Source: Lysobacter enzymogenes (GTDB taxonomy: Bacteria; Pseudomonadota; Gammaproteobacteria; Xanthomonadales; Xanthomonadaceae). Taken from it: 64,000 nucleotides of DNA. Numbering within the stretch: position 1 is the stretch's first letter; each line of letters starts with the position of its first letter. The notes under the pieces were generated by a model. That model searched no databases, was not told the DNA's origin, and worked only from the letters and a program-made list of their open reading frames with translations. Shown in pieces: positions 7,599-16,555 of the stretch. The stretch is taken from the NCBI RefSeq assembly GCF_017355525.1, contig NZ_CP067395.1, positions 3,224,001-3,288,000 on the forward strand, written 5' to 3'. Made by a program: the position numbers and the translations under genes.

Positions 7599-9476
7599 TC
7601 AATCCTTCTTATCTTCCTCCGCCTTCCTCGCCGCCTTCTTCGCCTTCGCCTCCGCCGCCTTCACCCGGCTTTCGTCGATGAAGCGATCCACCCGCCGCTC
7701 CAGCACCGGCAGCGGCACCGAGCCCAGCGCCAGGATCGCGTCGTGGAAGGCGCGGATGTCGAAGTCCGCGCCGAGCGCCTGCTCGGCCTTGGCGCGCGAG
7801 CGCTCGATGCTCATCTGGCCGAGGTAGTACGACAGCGCCTGCGCCGGCCAGCCGATGTAGCGGTCGACTTCGGTCTCGACCTCGTGCTCGCTCAGCGCGG
7901 TGTTGTCGCGCAGGAACGCCAGCGCCTGCTCGCGGGTCCAGCCCAGGTGGTGCACGCCGGTGTCGACCACCAGCCGGCTCGCGCGCCACATCTGGTAGGT
8001 CAGATAGCCGAAGTAATCGTACGGCGTGTCGTACATCCCCATCTCGATGCCGAGCTTTTCGGTGTACAGCGCCCAGCCTTCGCCGTATGCGGAGATGTAG
8101 GTGTAGCGGCGGAAATCCGGCAGCCCCTCGTGCTCGGCCGCCAGCGACTGCTGCAAGGAATGGCCCGGCGAGGATTCGTGCAGGGTCAGCGCCGGCAGGT
8201 TGAACAGCGGGCGCGACGGCAGGTCGTAGGTATTGAGCAGATAGACGTCGCGGCCGCCGCGGCCGGCGGTGTAGAACGGCGCCAGATCCGCCGGCACCGG
8301 CTTGATCGCGAACCGCTGGCGCGGCAGCAGGCCGATGTAGTTGCCGATCTCGCCGTCGACGCGCTTGGCCAGCCACGACGCGCGCATCAGCAGTTCTTCG
8401 CCGCTCTTGGGATAGAACTTCGGATCGGTGCGCAGGTAGTGCAGGAATTCCGGGAACGTGCCCTTGAACCCGGTCTTGACGATGGTCTGCTCCATCTGCG
8501 CGCGGATCTTCGCGACTTCCTGCACGCCGATCTCGTGGATCTGCTGCGGGGTCAGGTCGAGCGTGGTGAACTCGCGGATCTTGGCGCGGTAATAGTCCTC
8601 GCCGCCGGGCATCTTCTCCGCGGCCAAGGTCTCGCGCGCCTGCTGCATGTATTCGTCTTGGATGAACTTCAGCAGCTTGCGGTACGCAGGCAACACCGAC
8701 GCGTCGATGGCTTTCGCCGCCTCGGCGCGCAGCCGCGCCTGTTCGTCGGCGGGGATGTTCGCCGGCATCTTCACGAACGGGGTGTACAGCAGATTGTCTT
8801 CGAGCTTGGCGTCGATGACTTCCTTGATCGATACGTCGCGCCCCTTCAGCGTCACCCGCGGCACGCTGAAACCGCGCTTGAGGCCGACCCGCATGTTGGC
8901 GATCTGCTCGTCGAAATAGCGCGGAATGTCGCGCAGCTGGCCGAGGTAGCGCTCGTAGCCCTCGACGTCGCGGATCGGACGGCGCGCAGTGAAGCCCAGA
9001 TTGGTCCAGAACGCGCTGTCGCTGTTGAACGGCATCTCGTACTGACGCACGCGCTGGTTGGCGAGCAGGCTCTGGACCTGCTGGCGGAACACCTCGGCGT
9101 TGACCAGGTCTTCGCCGCCGAGCTGCTTGAGGTCGATCGCGTCGAGTTCCTTGAGCACCTGCGCCCAATAGCGCTCGCGCATCGCCTGGGTGGCCGGGTC
9201 GACCTTCGGCAGGCGCGCGGCCGGCTGGCCCTGCGGGCCGTCCTCGTCGTCGCCGCCGGCGAACTGGGCCTGGCGCCATTTCCATTCGCGCGTGTACAGC
9301 GCCTTGAAGCGCGCCGCGACGCCGGTTTCGTCGGCGGGCTTTGCGGCCGCGGACGCGGTCGCTTCGGCGGCCTGCGCAGATATCGGGGCCAAGGCGATCG
9401 CCAACCCCAGGGACAGCGCAGCGACGGACAGCGCGGCCAGCGGCGCGCGCGCGGAGACGGAACGGATCGAAGGCAT
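7599..9476 (-). CDS. DUF885 family protein, exported metallopeptidase-like
   Basis: The product has about 625 residues with a clear signal peptide (APLAALSVAALSLGLAIALAP, cleavage near AQA-AE). The body is the helical DUF885 fold, which is distantly related to thermolysin-like and M32 zincins. It carries the family's HExxxGH signature as LTLHESSPGHSL (about residue 430), plus YGEGWALYTEKLG, the usual downstream Glu-bearing motif. Family members are thought to be periplasmic or secreted peptidases, but few have been characterised. The C-terminus is very Lys/Glu-rich (KAKKAARKAEEDKKD). I take ATG 9476 because the signal peptide starts directly there; ATG 9515 adds 13 residues and neither has a good ribosome-binding site. 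It ends facing the YkuD-type gene. Confidence 0.85.
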   Translation of the reverse strand: MPSIRSVSARAPLAALSVAALSLGLAIALAPISAQAAEATASAAAKPADETGVAARFKALYTREWKWRQAQFAGGDDEDGPQGQPAARLPKVDPATQAMRERYWAQVLKELDAIDLKQLGGEDLVNAEVFRQQVQSLLANQRVRQYEMPFNSDSAFWTNLGFTARRPIRDVEGYERYLGQLRDIPRYFDEQIANMRVGLKRGFSVPRVTLKGRDVSIKEVIDAKLEDNLLYTPFVKMPANIPADEQARLRAEAAKAIDASVLPAYRKLLKFIQDEYMQQARETLAAEKMPGGEDYYRAKIREFTTLDLTPQQIHEIGVQEVAKIRAQMEQTIVKTGFKGTFPEFLHYLRTDPKFYPKSGEELLMRASWLAKRVDGEIGNYIGLLPRQRFAIKPVPADLAPFYTAGRGGRDVYLLNTYDLPSRPLFNLPALTLHESSPGHSLQQSLAAEHEGLPDFRRYTYISAYGEGWALYTEKLGIEMGMYDTPYDYFGYLTYQMWRASRLVVDTGVHHLGWTREQALAFLRDNTALSEHEVETEVDRYIGWPAQALSYYLGQMSIERSRAKAEQALGADFDIRAFHDAILALGSVPLPVLERRVDRFIDESRVKAAEAKAKKAARKAEEDKKD

Positions 9477-9649
9477 CGCGGGACTCTGCGGTGACGGGCT
9501 CAGTCCCGGAATCATGCGGCAATCGCGACGCCGGCGGATATGCCTTTTGGGCTAGAAACACCGGGCTTCGACGCAGGTTGCGCGCCGCCGCGACGCCGGT
9601 CGCCGCGCGTACACGGCAACCGGCAAGTTCGGACAAGTCGCCGCCGCGC

Positions 9650-10894
9650 TCAGGGCACCGGCTGGAAGTTCGGATAGGCCGGGCTGCCGGTCTCGAACAG
9701 ACGCGTCGGCCGCCCCTTCAGATGCAGATCGAAGAACGCCCGCGCATAGGCGCGGGTGCCCGCCACCGCCTCGGCCTCGGGCAGCGTGCCGTAGGTGCCG
9801 GCGGCGAAATCCGCCGGCACGGCGTCGCCGAGCTGCGGCAGGATCGCCGGGAAATCGCTGAAGGTGAAATGCGCGCCGAGCGGCAGGTGCACATCGCGCT
9901 TCCAGCCGCGCTGGTTGCTCCAGAACTGCGGCCACGACGGATCGAACGAATCCAGATGGGTATGCCCTTGCGCGCCGATCAACAGGAACGGCCGGTCCAG
10001 GCCGAAACGCGCGGCCCGGGTCGGCCCGTACGGCAGGTCCTGCGGCGGGCCGTAGGTGGTCGACAGGCGGCCGTCGAAATCCAGGCCGGCATCGACGCGG
10101 CGATCGAAGAACATGGTTTCCGCCGCGGTGGTGCCGCCGTAGGAATGGCCGAAGAAACCAATCCGCGACAGGTCCAGGCCGCCGCGCCAACCCGCCGGCA
10201 AGCGGCCGGCGCCAGCGCCGGGATAGAAGCCGCGGTCGGACAAGGCCAGCGCGTCGAGCAGATAACGCGCATCGCCGACGCGCGTGTCCAGCCACATCTG
10301 GGTCGATTCGACGGTTTCCACCAGATCCTGCCCGCGCACCACGCGGCCGCCGGGAAACGCGGCGTAGAACGCTTCGTGGGTGTGGGTCATCGATGCGACC
10401 ACATAACCGTGGCTGGCCAGATCGTCGGTCATCGAACTGTAGAGCTCGCGGAAGAACTGCAGGCCCGGCGAGAACAGCACCACCGGCCAACCGTGCGGAT
10501 GGCGCAGCAGCGGCGCGTTGCGCAGCGCCGGCCGGCGCGCGCTGCCCCAGTCCACCGCGCCCGGCACGAAGCCGTAGCCTTGCAGGGTGGCGCTCCATTC
10601 CGGCACCAGCACCGGCTCCAGCCACGGCGCGCGCGGGCCGTGCGCGTTGCGCGCGACCGGATAGGTCACGGTCACCATGTACTCGCGCGCGCCGCCGACG
10701 AAGCGGTCGGTGCGCGAACGGTCGATCAGATGCAGGGTGAAGCTGGCGACCTGGTACGGGCCGGTGGTCGGCGGCAGATCGAAGCGCTTGGGCGGCGCGG
10801 CGGCTGCGGGCGCGGCGAGGCCGAGCGCCAACAGCAACACAGCGGCGTAACGCAACGGCGTAGCGAGCCAGGAACGAGGGACGGCGCGGAACAT
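9650..10894 (-). CDS. secreted alpha/beta hydrolase (PAF-acetylhydrolase/cutinase-like)
   Basis: A protein of about 414 residues. It has a signal peptide (LRYAAVLLLALGLAAPAAA) and an alpha/beta-hydrolase core with the oxyanion region VVLFSPGL and nucleophile elbow GHSYGG (Ser about residue 249). An Asp lies in VDAGLDFDG and a His in LPLGAHFTFSDFP. That pattern and the overall length fit the group that includes platelet-activating-factor acetylhydrolases and bacterial lipases/cutinases, so the substrate is probably an ester. The start is firm: AAGGAGG sits six to eight bases before ATG 10894, whereas the upstream in-frame ATG at 10990 lacks such a site. It is 173 bases from the DUF885 gene on the same strand and may be transcribed alone. 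Confidence 0.85.
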   Translation of the reverse strand: MFRAVPRSWLATPLRYAAVLLLALGLAAPAAAAPPKRFDLPPTTGPYQVASFTLHLIDRSRTDRFVGGAREYMVTVTYPVARNAHGPRAPWLEPVLVPEWSATLQGYGFVPGAVDWGSARRPALRNAPLLRHPHGWPVVLFSPGLQFFRELYSSMTDDLASHGYVVASMTHTHEAFYAAFPGGRVVRGQDLVETVESTQMWLDTRVGDARYLLDALALSDRGFYPGAGAGRLPAGWRGGLDLSRIGFFGHSYGGTTAAETMFFDRRVDAGLDFDGRLSTTYGPPQDLPYGPTRAARFGLDRPFLLIGAQGHTHLDSFDPSWPQFWSNQRGWKRDVHLPLGAHFTFSDFPAILPQLGDAVPADFAAGTYGTLPEAEAVAGTRAYARAFFDLHLKGRPTRLFETGSPAYPNFQPVP

Positions 10895-11227
10895 GCGAAC
10901 CTCCTTGGACGGCGTGTTCGGGATGCGCGCCGCGACTGCGGCGCGGCCGTCAGCGAAGCGCGAAGCCGGCGCGGGGCGCCAGTGCCGCAAGGGCTACCGC
11001 AGTGCGTAGCCCGTGATCGGCCGCGCAGATGCACAGTTCGGCGCAACCAAAACGCCTGCCTGGGCTACCTGTAGGAGCGGCGCAAGCCGCGACCGCGCCA
11101 ATGCAATCGCCGACGTCGCCGGGATCGAACGCGGCTCGGTTCCGCGAGCGGACGCAGGTTTCGTCGTTGGCGAAATGCCGCGGTCGCGGCTTGCGCCGCT
11201 CCTACAGTCGGGAACGAAACGCTGACC
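10895..11227. other. 333-base intergenic stretch with palindromes only
   Basis: No convincing gene is present. It holds a short hairpin (GGGCTAC 10991-10997 with GTAGCCC 11006-11012) and the paired repeat described at 11069-11207. The promoter and the strong Shine-Dalgarno of the alpha/beta-hydrolase gene lie at its left end. The short open frames across it follow the repeats and have no ribosome-binding sites. Confidence 0.6.
11069..11207. repeat. 29-bp perfect inverted repeat, 'gtaggagcggcgc' type
   Basis: Arms at 11069-11097 and 11179-11207 are exact reverse complements, each beginning ctgtaggagcggcgcaagc. The unit differs from the copy at 6448-6548 by one base in the core and by a longer spacer (81 bases). 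It lies 20 bases beyond the stop codon of the M24 peptidase gene, where it could end the hydroxyproline operon transcript. Confidence 0.85.
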
Positions 11228-12433
11228 TCAATCCGCAAACGGCCGATCGATCGCCGGCGACGGCTCGGTGAACCAGCGCGCGCCGTCCTCGCTGACATGG
11301 AAATGATCCTCCAGCCGCACGCCGAAGCGTTCCGGCACCACGATCATCGGTTCGTTCGAGCAGCAGTTGCCCACCTCCAGGCCGAGGCGATTGCCGCGCA
11401 CCAGGTACGGCGATTCGTGCACGCTCATCCCGCAACCGTGGCCGGTGCGGTGCGGCAGGCCCGGCAGCCGGTAATCCGGCCCCAGCCCGCCGCGTTCGAG
11501 CACCGCGCGTGCCGCATCGTCGACCGCTTCGCCGCTGACGCCGGGCCGCACCGCGTCGAACGCCGCGCGTTGGGCCGTGTGCTCCAGGTCCCAGATGCGC
11601 CGCTGGTCGTCGCTGGCGCGGCCGCAGATGTAAGTGCGGGTGATGTCGGAGTGATAGCCCTGCACCGAACAGCCGGTGTCGATCAGCACCAGTTCGCCTT
11701 CGCGCAGCGTCTGTTCGCCCGGAATGCCGTGCGGGTACGCGGTGGCATGGCCGAACTGGACGATGCAGAAGGTCGAGCCGTTGTCGGCGCCGAGCGCGCG
11801 GTGCGCTTCGTCGATGAAACGGCGCAAGGCGGTTGTGGTGACGCCTTCCTCGGCCAGGCCCGCGGCCAAGCGATGCGCGTGCAGGGTCATCGCCGTGGCT
11901 TGGTACATCAGCGCCAGCTCGGCCGGCGACTTGCGCCCGCGGCAGCCGTCGACGATCGCCGCGGCATCGCCGAACTCCAGCTGCGGCGCGGCCGCGCGCA
12001 GGCCGGTGTAGACCGCGAACGCCGCGCCCGGATCCAGCGCCAGCCGGCGTGCGCCGCGCTCGCGCAGCGCCGCGGCGACCAGCGCATACGGGTCTTCGTG
12101 CTCGTCCCAGAAACGCGGCTGCGCCGGAATCTTGAGCACGTGCGAAAGCGAGCCGGCCTCGAACGCCGGGCAGATCAGCAGCGGATCGCCGTCGAGGGTC
12201 AGCAGCATCGCCACCAAACGTTCGTTCGCGCCCCACGGCACGCCGGCGAAGTAGCGCAGCGACGCGCCGGCGGAGATCAGCAGCGCATCGAAGCCGCCGG
12301 CGCGCATCAGCGCGCGGGCGCGCTCGATGCGCTGCTGGTGCTCGCCGGCGTCGATCGCCGGCGCGCGCTGCGACCACGGCGCCAGCTGCGCGCGCGCCTG
12401 ATCCAGGGTGAGTCCGCCGATCTGCACGCTCAT
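11228..12433 (-). CDS. M24 family metallopeptidase (Xaa-Pro aminopeptidase/prolidase-like)
   Basis: A 401-residue cytosolic protein with a creatinase-type N-terminal domain and the pita-bread catalytic domain. All five expected dimetal ligands are visible: Asp in LIDTGC (about 250), Asp in SDITRTY (about 262), His in TGHGCGM (about 331), Glu in SNEPMI (about 359) and Glu in LEDHFHV (about 375). A VHESPY motif is also present. The family cleaves bonds next to proline. Its ATG overlaps the stop of the upstream dehydrogenase gene (ATGA), so it is translationally coupled into the hydroxyproline operon. The likely job is to free hydroxyproline or proline from collagen-type Xaa-Hyp peptides (inference). 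Confidence 0.9.
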   Translation of the reverse strand: MSVQIGGLTLDQARAQLAPWSQRAPAIDAGEHQQRIERARALMRAGGFDALLISAGASLRYFAGVPWGANERLVAMLLTLDGDPLLICPAFEAGSLSHVLKIPAQPRFWDEHEDPYALVAAALRERGARRLALDPGAAFAVYTGLRAAAPQLEFGDAAAIVDGCRGRKSPAELALMYQATAMTLHAHRLAAGLAEEGVTTTALRRFIDEAHRALGADNGSTFCIVQFGHATAYPHGIPGEQTLREGELVLIDTGCSVQGYHSDITRTYICGRASDDQRRIWDLEHTAQRAAFDAVRPGVSGEAVDDAARAVLERGGLGPDYRLPGLPHRTGHGCGMSVHESPYLVRGNRLGLEVGNCCSNEPMIVVPERFGVRLEDHFHVSEDGARWFTEPSPAIDRPFAD

Positions 12434-14037
12434 GCCGTCGCTCCGATGTCGTCCAAGGTCCAGCGCCCGTCGATCCAACGCGACAGCCCGCCGGGGTTGC
12501 GGTCGCGCAATTCCTCCGGCAGCGCGTCGACGCGGACGTGATCGTAGCAATGCAGCGCGGCGAATCGGCGGATCGCGCTCGGCATGCCGACCGCGGTGAA
12601 CCCCGGATGGCCGGTGCTCGGATACGGGCCGCCGTGATTCATCGCCGCGCTGACCGCCACGCCGGTCGGCATGCGGCCGTCGATCAGCCGGCCCACGCGC
12701 GGACGCAGCGCGCCGGCGAGGCGGCGCCAGTCTTCGTCGTCGCCGGCTGCGTCGCCGCCGTAGATGGTGCCGGTCAGATTGCCTTCCAGCGCCGCGGCGA
12801 CGCGCAAGGCCTCGTCGATGCCGTCCACGCGCACGATCAGGCTGGCCGGGCCGAAGGCCTCGCCTTGCAGGCGCGGATCGGCGACGAACGCCGCTGCGTC
12901 GCTGCTCAGCAACGCCGGGCGTACCTTGTAGCCCTCGCCGTCCGCGGCAGCGCCGCCGGCGACGAGCTGCGCGCCGGCCTCGCGCCACGCGGCGACGCCG
13001 GCGTGCAGGTGATCGAGCACGCCGCGCGAAAACATCGTGCCCGCCGGCGCCGCGGCGAAGCGTTCGGCCGCGGCGGCGACGAAGCGGTCGCCGGCCTCGC
13101 CGCGCGGCACCACCACCACGCCGGGGTTGGTGCAGAACTGGCCGACGCCGAGCGTGCACGAGGCGAAGAACTCCTGCGCCAGCGCTTCGCCGCGTTCGCG
13201 CAGCGCGCCTTCGAGCAGGAACACCGGATTGACGCTCGACAGTTCCAGATACGCAGGCACGCCCGCGGCATCGGCCGCGGCCTTGAGCGCGAGCCCGGCG
13301 CGGCGGCTGCCGGTGAACGCCAGCGCGCCCAGGCGCGCGTCTCCGGCCAGTTCCAGGCCCAAGGCCGGGTCGAGTTGATACAGCACTTGCAGCGACTGCG
13401 CCGGCAGGTCCGCGTCCAGCAGCGCGCGATGCGCCAGCTGCGCCAGCCGCTGGCTGGTGCCGGGATGCGAGGGGTGCACCTTGGCGATGACCGGATTGCG
13501 CGCGGCGATCGCCGAGGCGAAATCGCTGCCGGCCACGGCGTTGAACGCGAACGGAAAATTGTTCGGGCCGAAGATCAGCACCGGTTTGCGCAGCGGCGCC
13601 AGATGCGAGCGCAGGCCGGCGGCGGTGTCGATGATCGGCTGGGTCCAGTTGCGCTCGCGCGCCGCGCGCGCGGCCTGACGCAGTTGCGCGGTGGTGCGCG
13701 GCAGCTCCACCTCGGCCAGCCGCGGCTTCGCCGCCAGCGCGGTTTCGCGCTGTGCGAGTTCGACCAAGGCTTCGGCATCGCTTTCGATCGCCGCGGCGTA
13801 GGCCTCCAGGAACGCGGCGATGCGCGCCGGCGCGCACGCGGCCAGCGCATCGGCGGCCGCGCAGGCCGAGGCCAGCGCGGCCTGCGCGTCGCGCGCGCCC
13901 GACACCGGAAACGCCGCGCCGACTTCGACCGCGCGGGTCGGATCGAAGGCGCGGAACTCGCCGGCCGCGTCCAGCGACGGCTGCCAACGGCCGCCGATCA
14001 GGACGGGCTCGCGCACTGCCGGTTCGGGCGCGCTCAT
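12430..14037 (-). CDS. 2-oxoglutarate semialdehyde (2,5-dioxovalerate) dehydrogenase
   Basis: An aldehyde dehydrogenase of 535 residues of the NADP-preferring 2,5-dioxopentanoate type. The NAD(P)-site motif FGPNNFPFAFNA, the general-base Glu in LELSSVNPVF (about 266) and the catalytic Cys in GQFCTNPG (about 300) are all present. In hydroxyproline breakdown it oxidises 2-oxoglutarate semialdehyde to 2-oxoglutarate, the last step into the TCA cycle. It starts one base from the deaminase stop (14039) and overlaps the peptidase start, inside a run of coupled genes. Related enzymes act in pentose, glucarate and arabinose pathways, but the neighbours make the hydroxyproline role the best reading. 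Confidence 0.92.
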   Translation of the reverse strand: MSAPEPAVREPVLIGGRWQPSLDAAGEFRAFDPTRAVEVGAAFPVSGARDAQAALASACAAADALAACAPARIAAFLEAYAAAIESDAEALVELAQRETALAAKPRLAEVELPRTTAQLRQAARAARERNWTQPIIDTAAGLRSHLAPLRKPVLIFGPNNFPFAFNAVAGSDFASAIAARNPVIAKVHPSHPGTSQRLAQLAHRALLDADLPAQSLQVLYQLDPALGLELAGDARLGALAFTGSRRAGLALKAAADAAGVPAYLELSSVNPVFLLEGALRERGEALAQEFFASCTLGVGQFCTNPGVVVVPRGEAGDRFVAAAAERFAAAPAGTMFSRGVLDHLHAGVAAWREAGAQLVAGGAAADGEGYKVRPALLSSDAAAFVADPRLQGEAFGPASLIVRVDGIDEALRVAAALEGNLTGTIYGGDAAGDDEDWRRLAGALRPRVGRLIDGRMPTGVAVSAAMNHGGPYPSTGHPGFTAVGMPSAIRRFAALHCYDHVRVDALPEELRDRNPGGLSRWIDGRWTLDDIGATA

Positions 14038-14038
14038 C

Positions 14039-14944
14039 TCAAAGCTCCGGACGCTGCGCCTGGGCGCGCTGGATCACCGCCAGCGCCGCCTCGCGCTCGG
14101 CGCCGGTCAGCGCCAGCCGCGGCGCGCGCACGTGCTCGGCGCCGAGGCCGACCTGCGCCTGCACCAGCTTGATCAGCTGCACGAACTTGGGCACGGTGTC
14201 GAGCCGCAGCAACGGCAGGAACCACGCATACAGCGCCGCCGCCGCCGGCGCGCCGCCGTCGCGGGCGAGTTCGAACAGGCGCACCGATTCCTTCGGATAG
14301 GCGTTGACCAGACCGGCGATCCAACCGGTCGCGCCCATCGCCACGCCTTCGACGATCGCATCGTCCATGCCGACCAGCAGCTCCAGGCGCTCGCCGAGCA
14401 AAGCGCGCAGCGCGGCGAAGCGGCGCACGTCGGCCGAGGATTCCTTGACCGCCTGCACGTTGGCGAATTCGCCGGCCAGTTCGGCGATCTGTTCGGGCGA
14501 GAAGTCGGTTTTGTACGCGACCGGGTTGTTGTAGATCATGCACGGCAGCGAGGTCGCGCCGATCACCGCGGCGACGTGCGCCTTCATTTCGCGCCAGTCG
14601 GTGGAATACACGTACGGCGGCAGCACCATCAGGCCGGCGCAGCCGATCTTCTGCGCTTCTTGCGCCAGCCGCACGGCTTCGTCGGTCGACAGCGCGGCGA
14701 TGCCCGGGATCACCGGCGCGCGGCCGGCCAGGGCCTGGGTCAGCGTGCGCAGGATCGCCAGCTTGTCGTCGAAGCTCAGCGTCGCCGCCTCGCCGAGCGA
14801 GCCCAGCGGGACGATGCCGGTGCAGCCGGCGTCGATCAGCTCGCGCGCGTGGCGGGCGAGGAAGTCGTGATCGATCGAACCGTCGGCGTGGAACGGCGTG
14901 GTGATGGCGGGAATGACGCCGCGCCAGATGGATGCAGTGCTCAT
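14039..14944 (-). CDS. delta1-pyrroline-4-hydroxy-2-carboxylate deaminase (DapA/DHDPS superfamily)
   Basis: A 301-residue TIM-barrel lyase of the dihydrodipicolinate synthase superfamily. The Schiff-base Lys is in QAVKESSAD (about 166) and the partner Tyr in MIYNNPVAY (about 138); the phosphate/carboxylate loop GSLGEAATLS is also visible. In this operon context it should convert cis-4-hydroxy-D-proline-derived pyrroline-4-hydroxy-2-carboxylate to 2-oxoglutarate semialdehyde with loss of ammonia. The start ATG 14944 has AAGGA upstream and overlaps the stop of the dehydrogenase gene (ATGA). By sequence alone a 2-keto-3-deoxy-acid aldolase would be possible; the neighbours decide. Confidence 0.9.
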   Translation of the reverse strand: MSTASIWRGVIPAITTPFHADGSIDHDFLARHARELIDAGCTGIVPLGSLGEAATLSFDDKLAILRTLTQALAGRAPVIPGIAALSTDEAVRLAQEAQKIGCAGLMVLPPYVYSTDWREMKAHVAAVIGATSLPCMIYNNPVAYKTDFSPEQIAELAGEFANVQAVKESSADVRRFAALRALLGERLELLVGMDDAIVEGVAMGATGWIAGLVNAYPKESVRLFELARDGGAPAAAALYAWFLPLLRLDTVPKFVQLIKLVQAQVGLGAEHVRAPRLALTGAEREAALAVIQRAQAQRPEL

Positions 14945-16314
14945 GGAACGGTTCCTTGTGGGGCTGAGTGCGTGATCGGTGCCGGCGATGGCGCGGCCGG
15001 AAGAAGCGGTTCGTCGTGCGCATGCGTCGCGGCCAGGGCCGCCAGACGCACGGGAAACAGCGGCGGCCGCGCACGTGCGGCGGCCTGGGTGGATTCGGAA
15101 ACAGCCGGCGCGAAGCGCGGCCCGCGCAGTTGCGCCAGCGCCGCGCCGCAGATGCGGCCCTGGCAACTGCCCATGCCGCAGCGGGTGGCGAGCTTGGCCG
15201 CGCGCCAGTCCGTGTAGGCGTCGAGTTCGCCGAGGCGCACGTCTTCGCAGCGGCAGACCACGCTGTCGGCGCTGGCCGCGGCGGCGATCTGCTCGCGCAA
15301 GGCGAAATGCTCGGGCAGCAAGCCGGCGAACGCGCGCGCGCGCCGGCGCCGCGTCTGCAACGCCAGAGCCGCCTCGGGCGCGCCGGCGGCGGCGTGGCCG
15401 GCCATCTCGCCTTCGATCAGGGCGCAGTCGCGTCCGCCGATGCCGCAGGCTTCGCCGGCGGCGTAAACGTCGGCGACGCTGGTGCGCATCGCCGCGTCGA
15501 CGCGCACGCAGGCATGGGCGCCGTGCGCCTGCAACTCGCAGCCCAGGCGCTGGGCCAGTTCCAGGTTCGGCACCAGACCGTAGCCGACCGCGAGCTGGTC
15601 GACCGCCACGCGCTCGACTCCGCGCGCGCCGTGCAGCTCGACCTCGGTCACGCGGCCGTCGCCGTGCGCGGCCGCGACCCAGGTGTCGGCGCGATACGCC
15701 ACCGCGGCCAGCCGCGCGCGCAGCGCCGCGGCCTGCGCCAGCTTGCCGGGCCAGCGCCACAGCTTCGTCGCGAACGCGCGCAGCTGCGGCGCCGGCGTTT
15801 GTTCGCAGATCGCGACCACGCGCGCGCCGTGACGGCGCGCGGTGTCGGCGGCGGCCAACAGCAGCGGGCCGCTGCCGGCGATCAGCACGCGCTTGCCGGC
15901 GATCGGCCAGCCTTGCTTGACCAGCGCCTGCAGGCCGCCCGCGCCGGTGACGCCCGGCAAGGTCCAGCCCGCAAACGGCAGCAGCAGTTCGCGCGCGCCG
16001 GTGGCCAGCACCAACGCGCCGTACGCCAGTTCGTAAGCCACGCCCGCCTGTTCGACCAGCACGCATCCGCGCCCGGCGGCGACAACCTGGGTCTGGCCGA
16101 GCCAGCGCACGCGTTCGCCGTCGAGCAAGTGGTCGAGGCGATCGCGCGCCGGATCCGGCCACGGCCGGCGCACGTCGCGCCGCCACACCTGCCCGCCCGC
16201 GCTGGCCTGCATATCGATCAACACCACATCGGCGCCGTGCGAAGCCGCCGCGCGCGCCGCGGCCAGACCGGCCGGCCCCGCGCCCACCACCAGCACGTCG
16301 CAGCGCTCAGTCAT
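14941..16314 (-). CDS. D-hydroxyproline dehydrogenase, FAD/[2Fe-2S] (alpha-type) subunit
   Basis: A 457-residue FAD/NAD-linked reductase with the dinucleotide fold at the N-terminus (VVGAGPAGLAAA) and a second Rossmann segment (VLIAGSGPLLLAAAD). A C-terminal BFD-like [2Fe-2S] region has Cys ligands in VVCRCEDV (about 353-355) and CGMGSCQGRIC (about 378-388). It matches the large subunit of HcnABC-type and opine/D-hydroxyproline dehydrogenases. With the small ferredoxin-like and DAO-type genes that precede it, it should oxidise cis-4-hydroxy-D-proline and pass electrons toward the respiratory chain. It overlaps both neighbours by a few bases. The Pro/His-rich tail after about residue 430 has no evident function. 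Confidence 0.88.
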   Translation of the reverse strand: MTERCDVLVVGAGPAGLAAARAAASHGADVVLIDMQASAGGQVWRRDVRRPWPDPARDRLDHLLDGERVRWLGQTQVVAAGRGCVLVEQAGVAYELAYGALVLATGARELLLPFAGWTLPGVTGAGGLQALVKQGWPIAGKRVLIAGSGPLLLAAADTARRHGARVVAICEQTPAPQLRAFATKLWRWPGKLAQAAALRARLAAVAYRADTWVAAAHGDGRVTEVELHGARGVERVAVDQLAVGYGLVPNLELAQRLGCELQAHGAHACVRVDAAMRTSVADVYAAGEACGIGGRDCALIEGEMAGHAAAGAPEAALALQTRRRRARAFAGLLPEHFALREQIAAAASADSVVCRCEDVRLGELDAYTDWRAAKLATRCGMGSCQGRICGAALAQLRGPRFAPAVSESTQAAARARPPLFPVRLAALAATHAHDEPLLPAAPSPAPITHSAPQGTVP

Positions 16315-16555
16315 CGCAGACCACCTGCATGCCTTCGCGTGCCGGCACCAGGCACGAGCGCTGATGCTCGACGCCGTCGATGCGCACCCGGCATTCGAAG
16401 CACACGCCCATGCCGCACAGCGGCGCGCGCGGCTGGCCGCTGCGCGAGCGGCGGAAATGCGGCGCGGCCAAGGCCACCCCGGCGGCGACGCTGGCGCCGG
16501 CCGGCACGTCGACCTCGCAGCCGTCGACGGCGATGCGGATGCGCGGCGCGTTCAT
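16307..16555 (-). CDS. D-hydroxyproline dehydrogenase, small [2Fe-2S] subunit
   Basis: A small 82-residue ferredoxin-like protein with Cys ligands in PLCGMGVCFECRV and HQRSC, the four-cysteine spacing of HcnA-type subunits. It sits between the FAD subunit genes and overlaps each (8 and 4 bases). This fits a heterotrimeric dehydrogenase in which it relays electrons between the two flavin subunits. Confidence 0.88.
   Translation of the reverse strand: MNAPRIRIAVDGCEVDVPAGASVAAGVALAAPHFRRSRSGQPRAPLCGMGVCFECRVRIDGVEHQRSCLVPAREGMQVVCDD

Noticed and set aside
14039..14944. Calling the DapA-like protein dihydrodipicolinate synthase
   Set aside because: It is embedded in a complete hydroxyproline operon, where a deaminase of this superfamily is expected; lysine genes are absent nearby.
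14039..16186. A 715-codon frame extending upstream of the deaminase gene
   Set aside because: The part before 14944 is Arg/Ala-rich out-of-frame translation of the FAD subunit gene; the deaminase starts at ATG 14944 with a ribosome-binding site.
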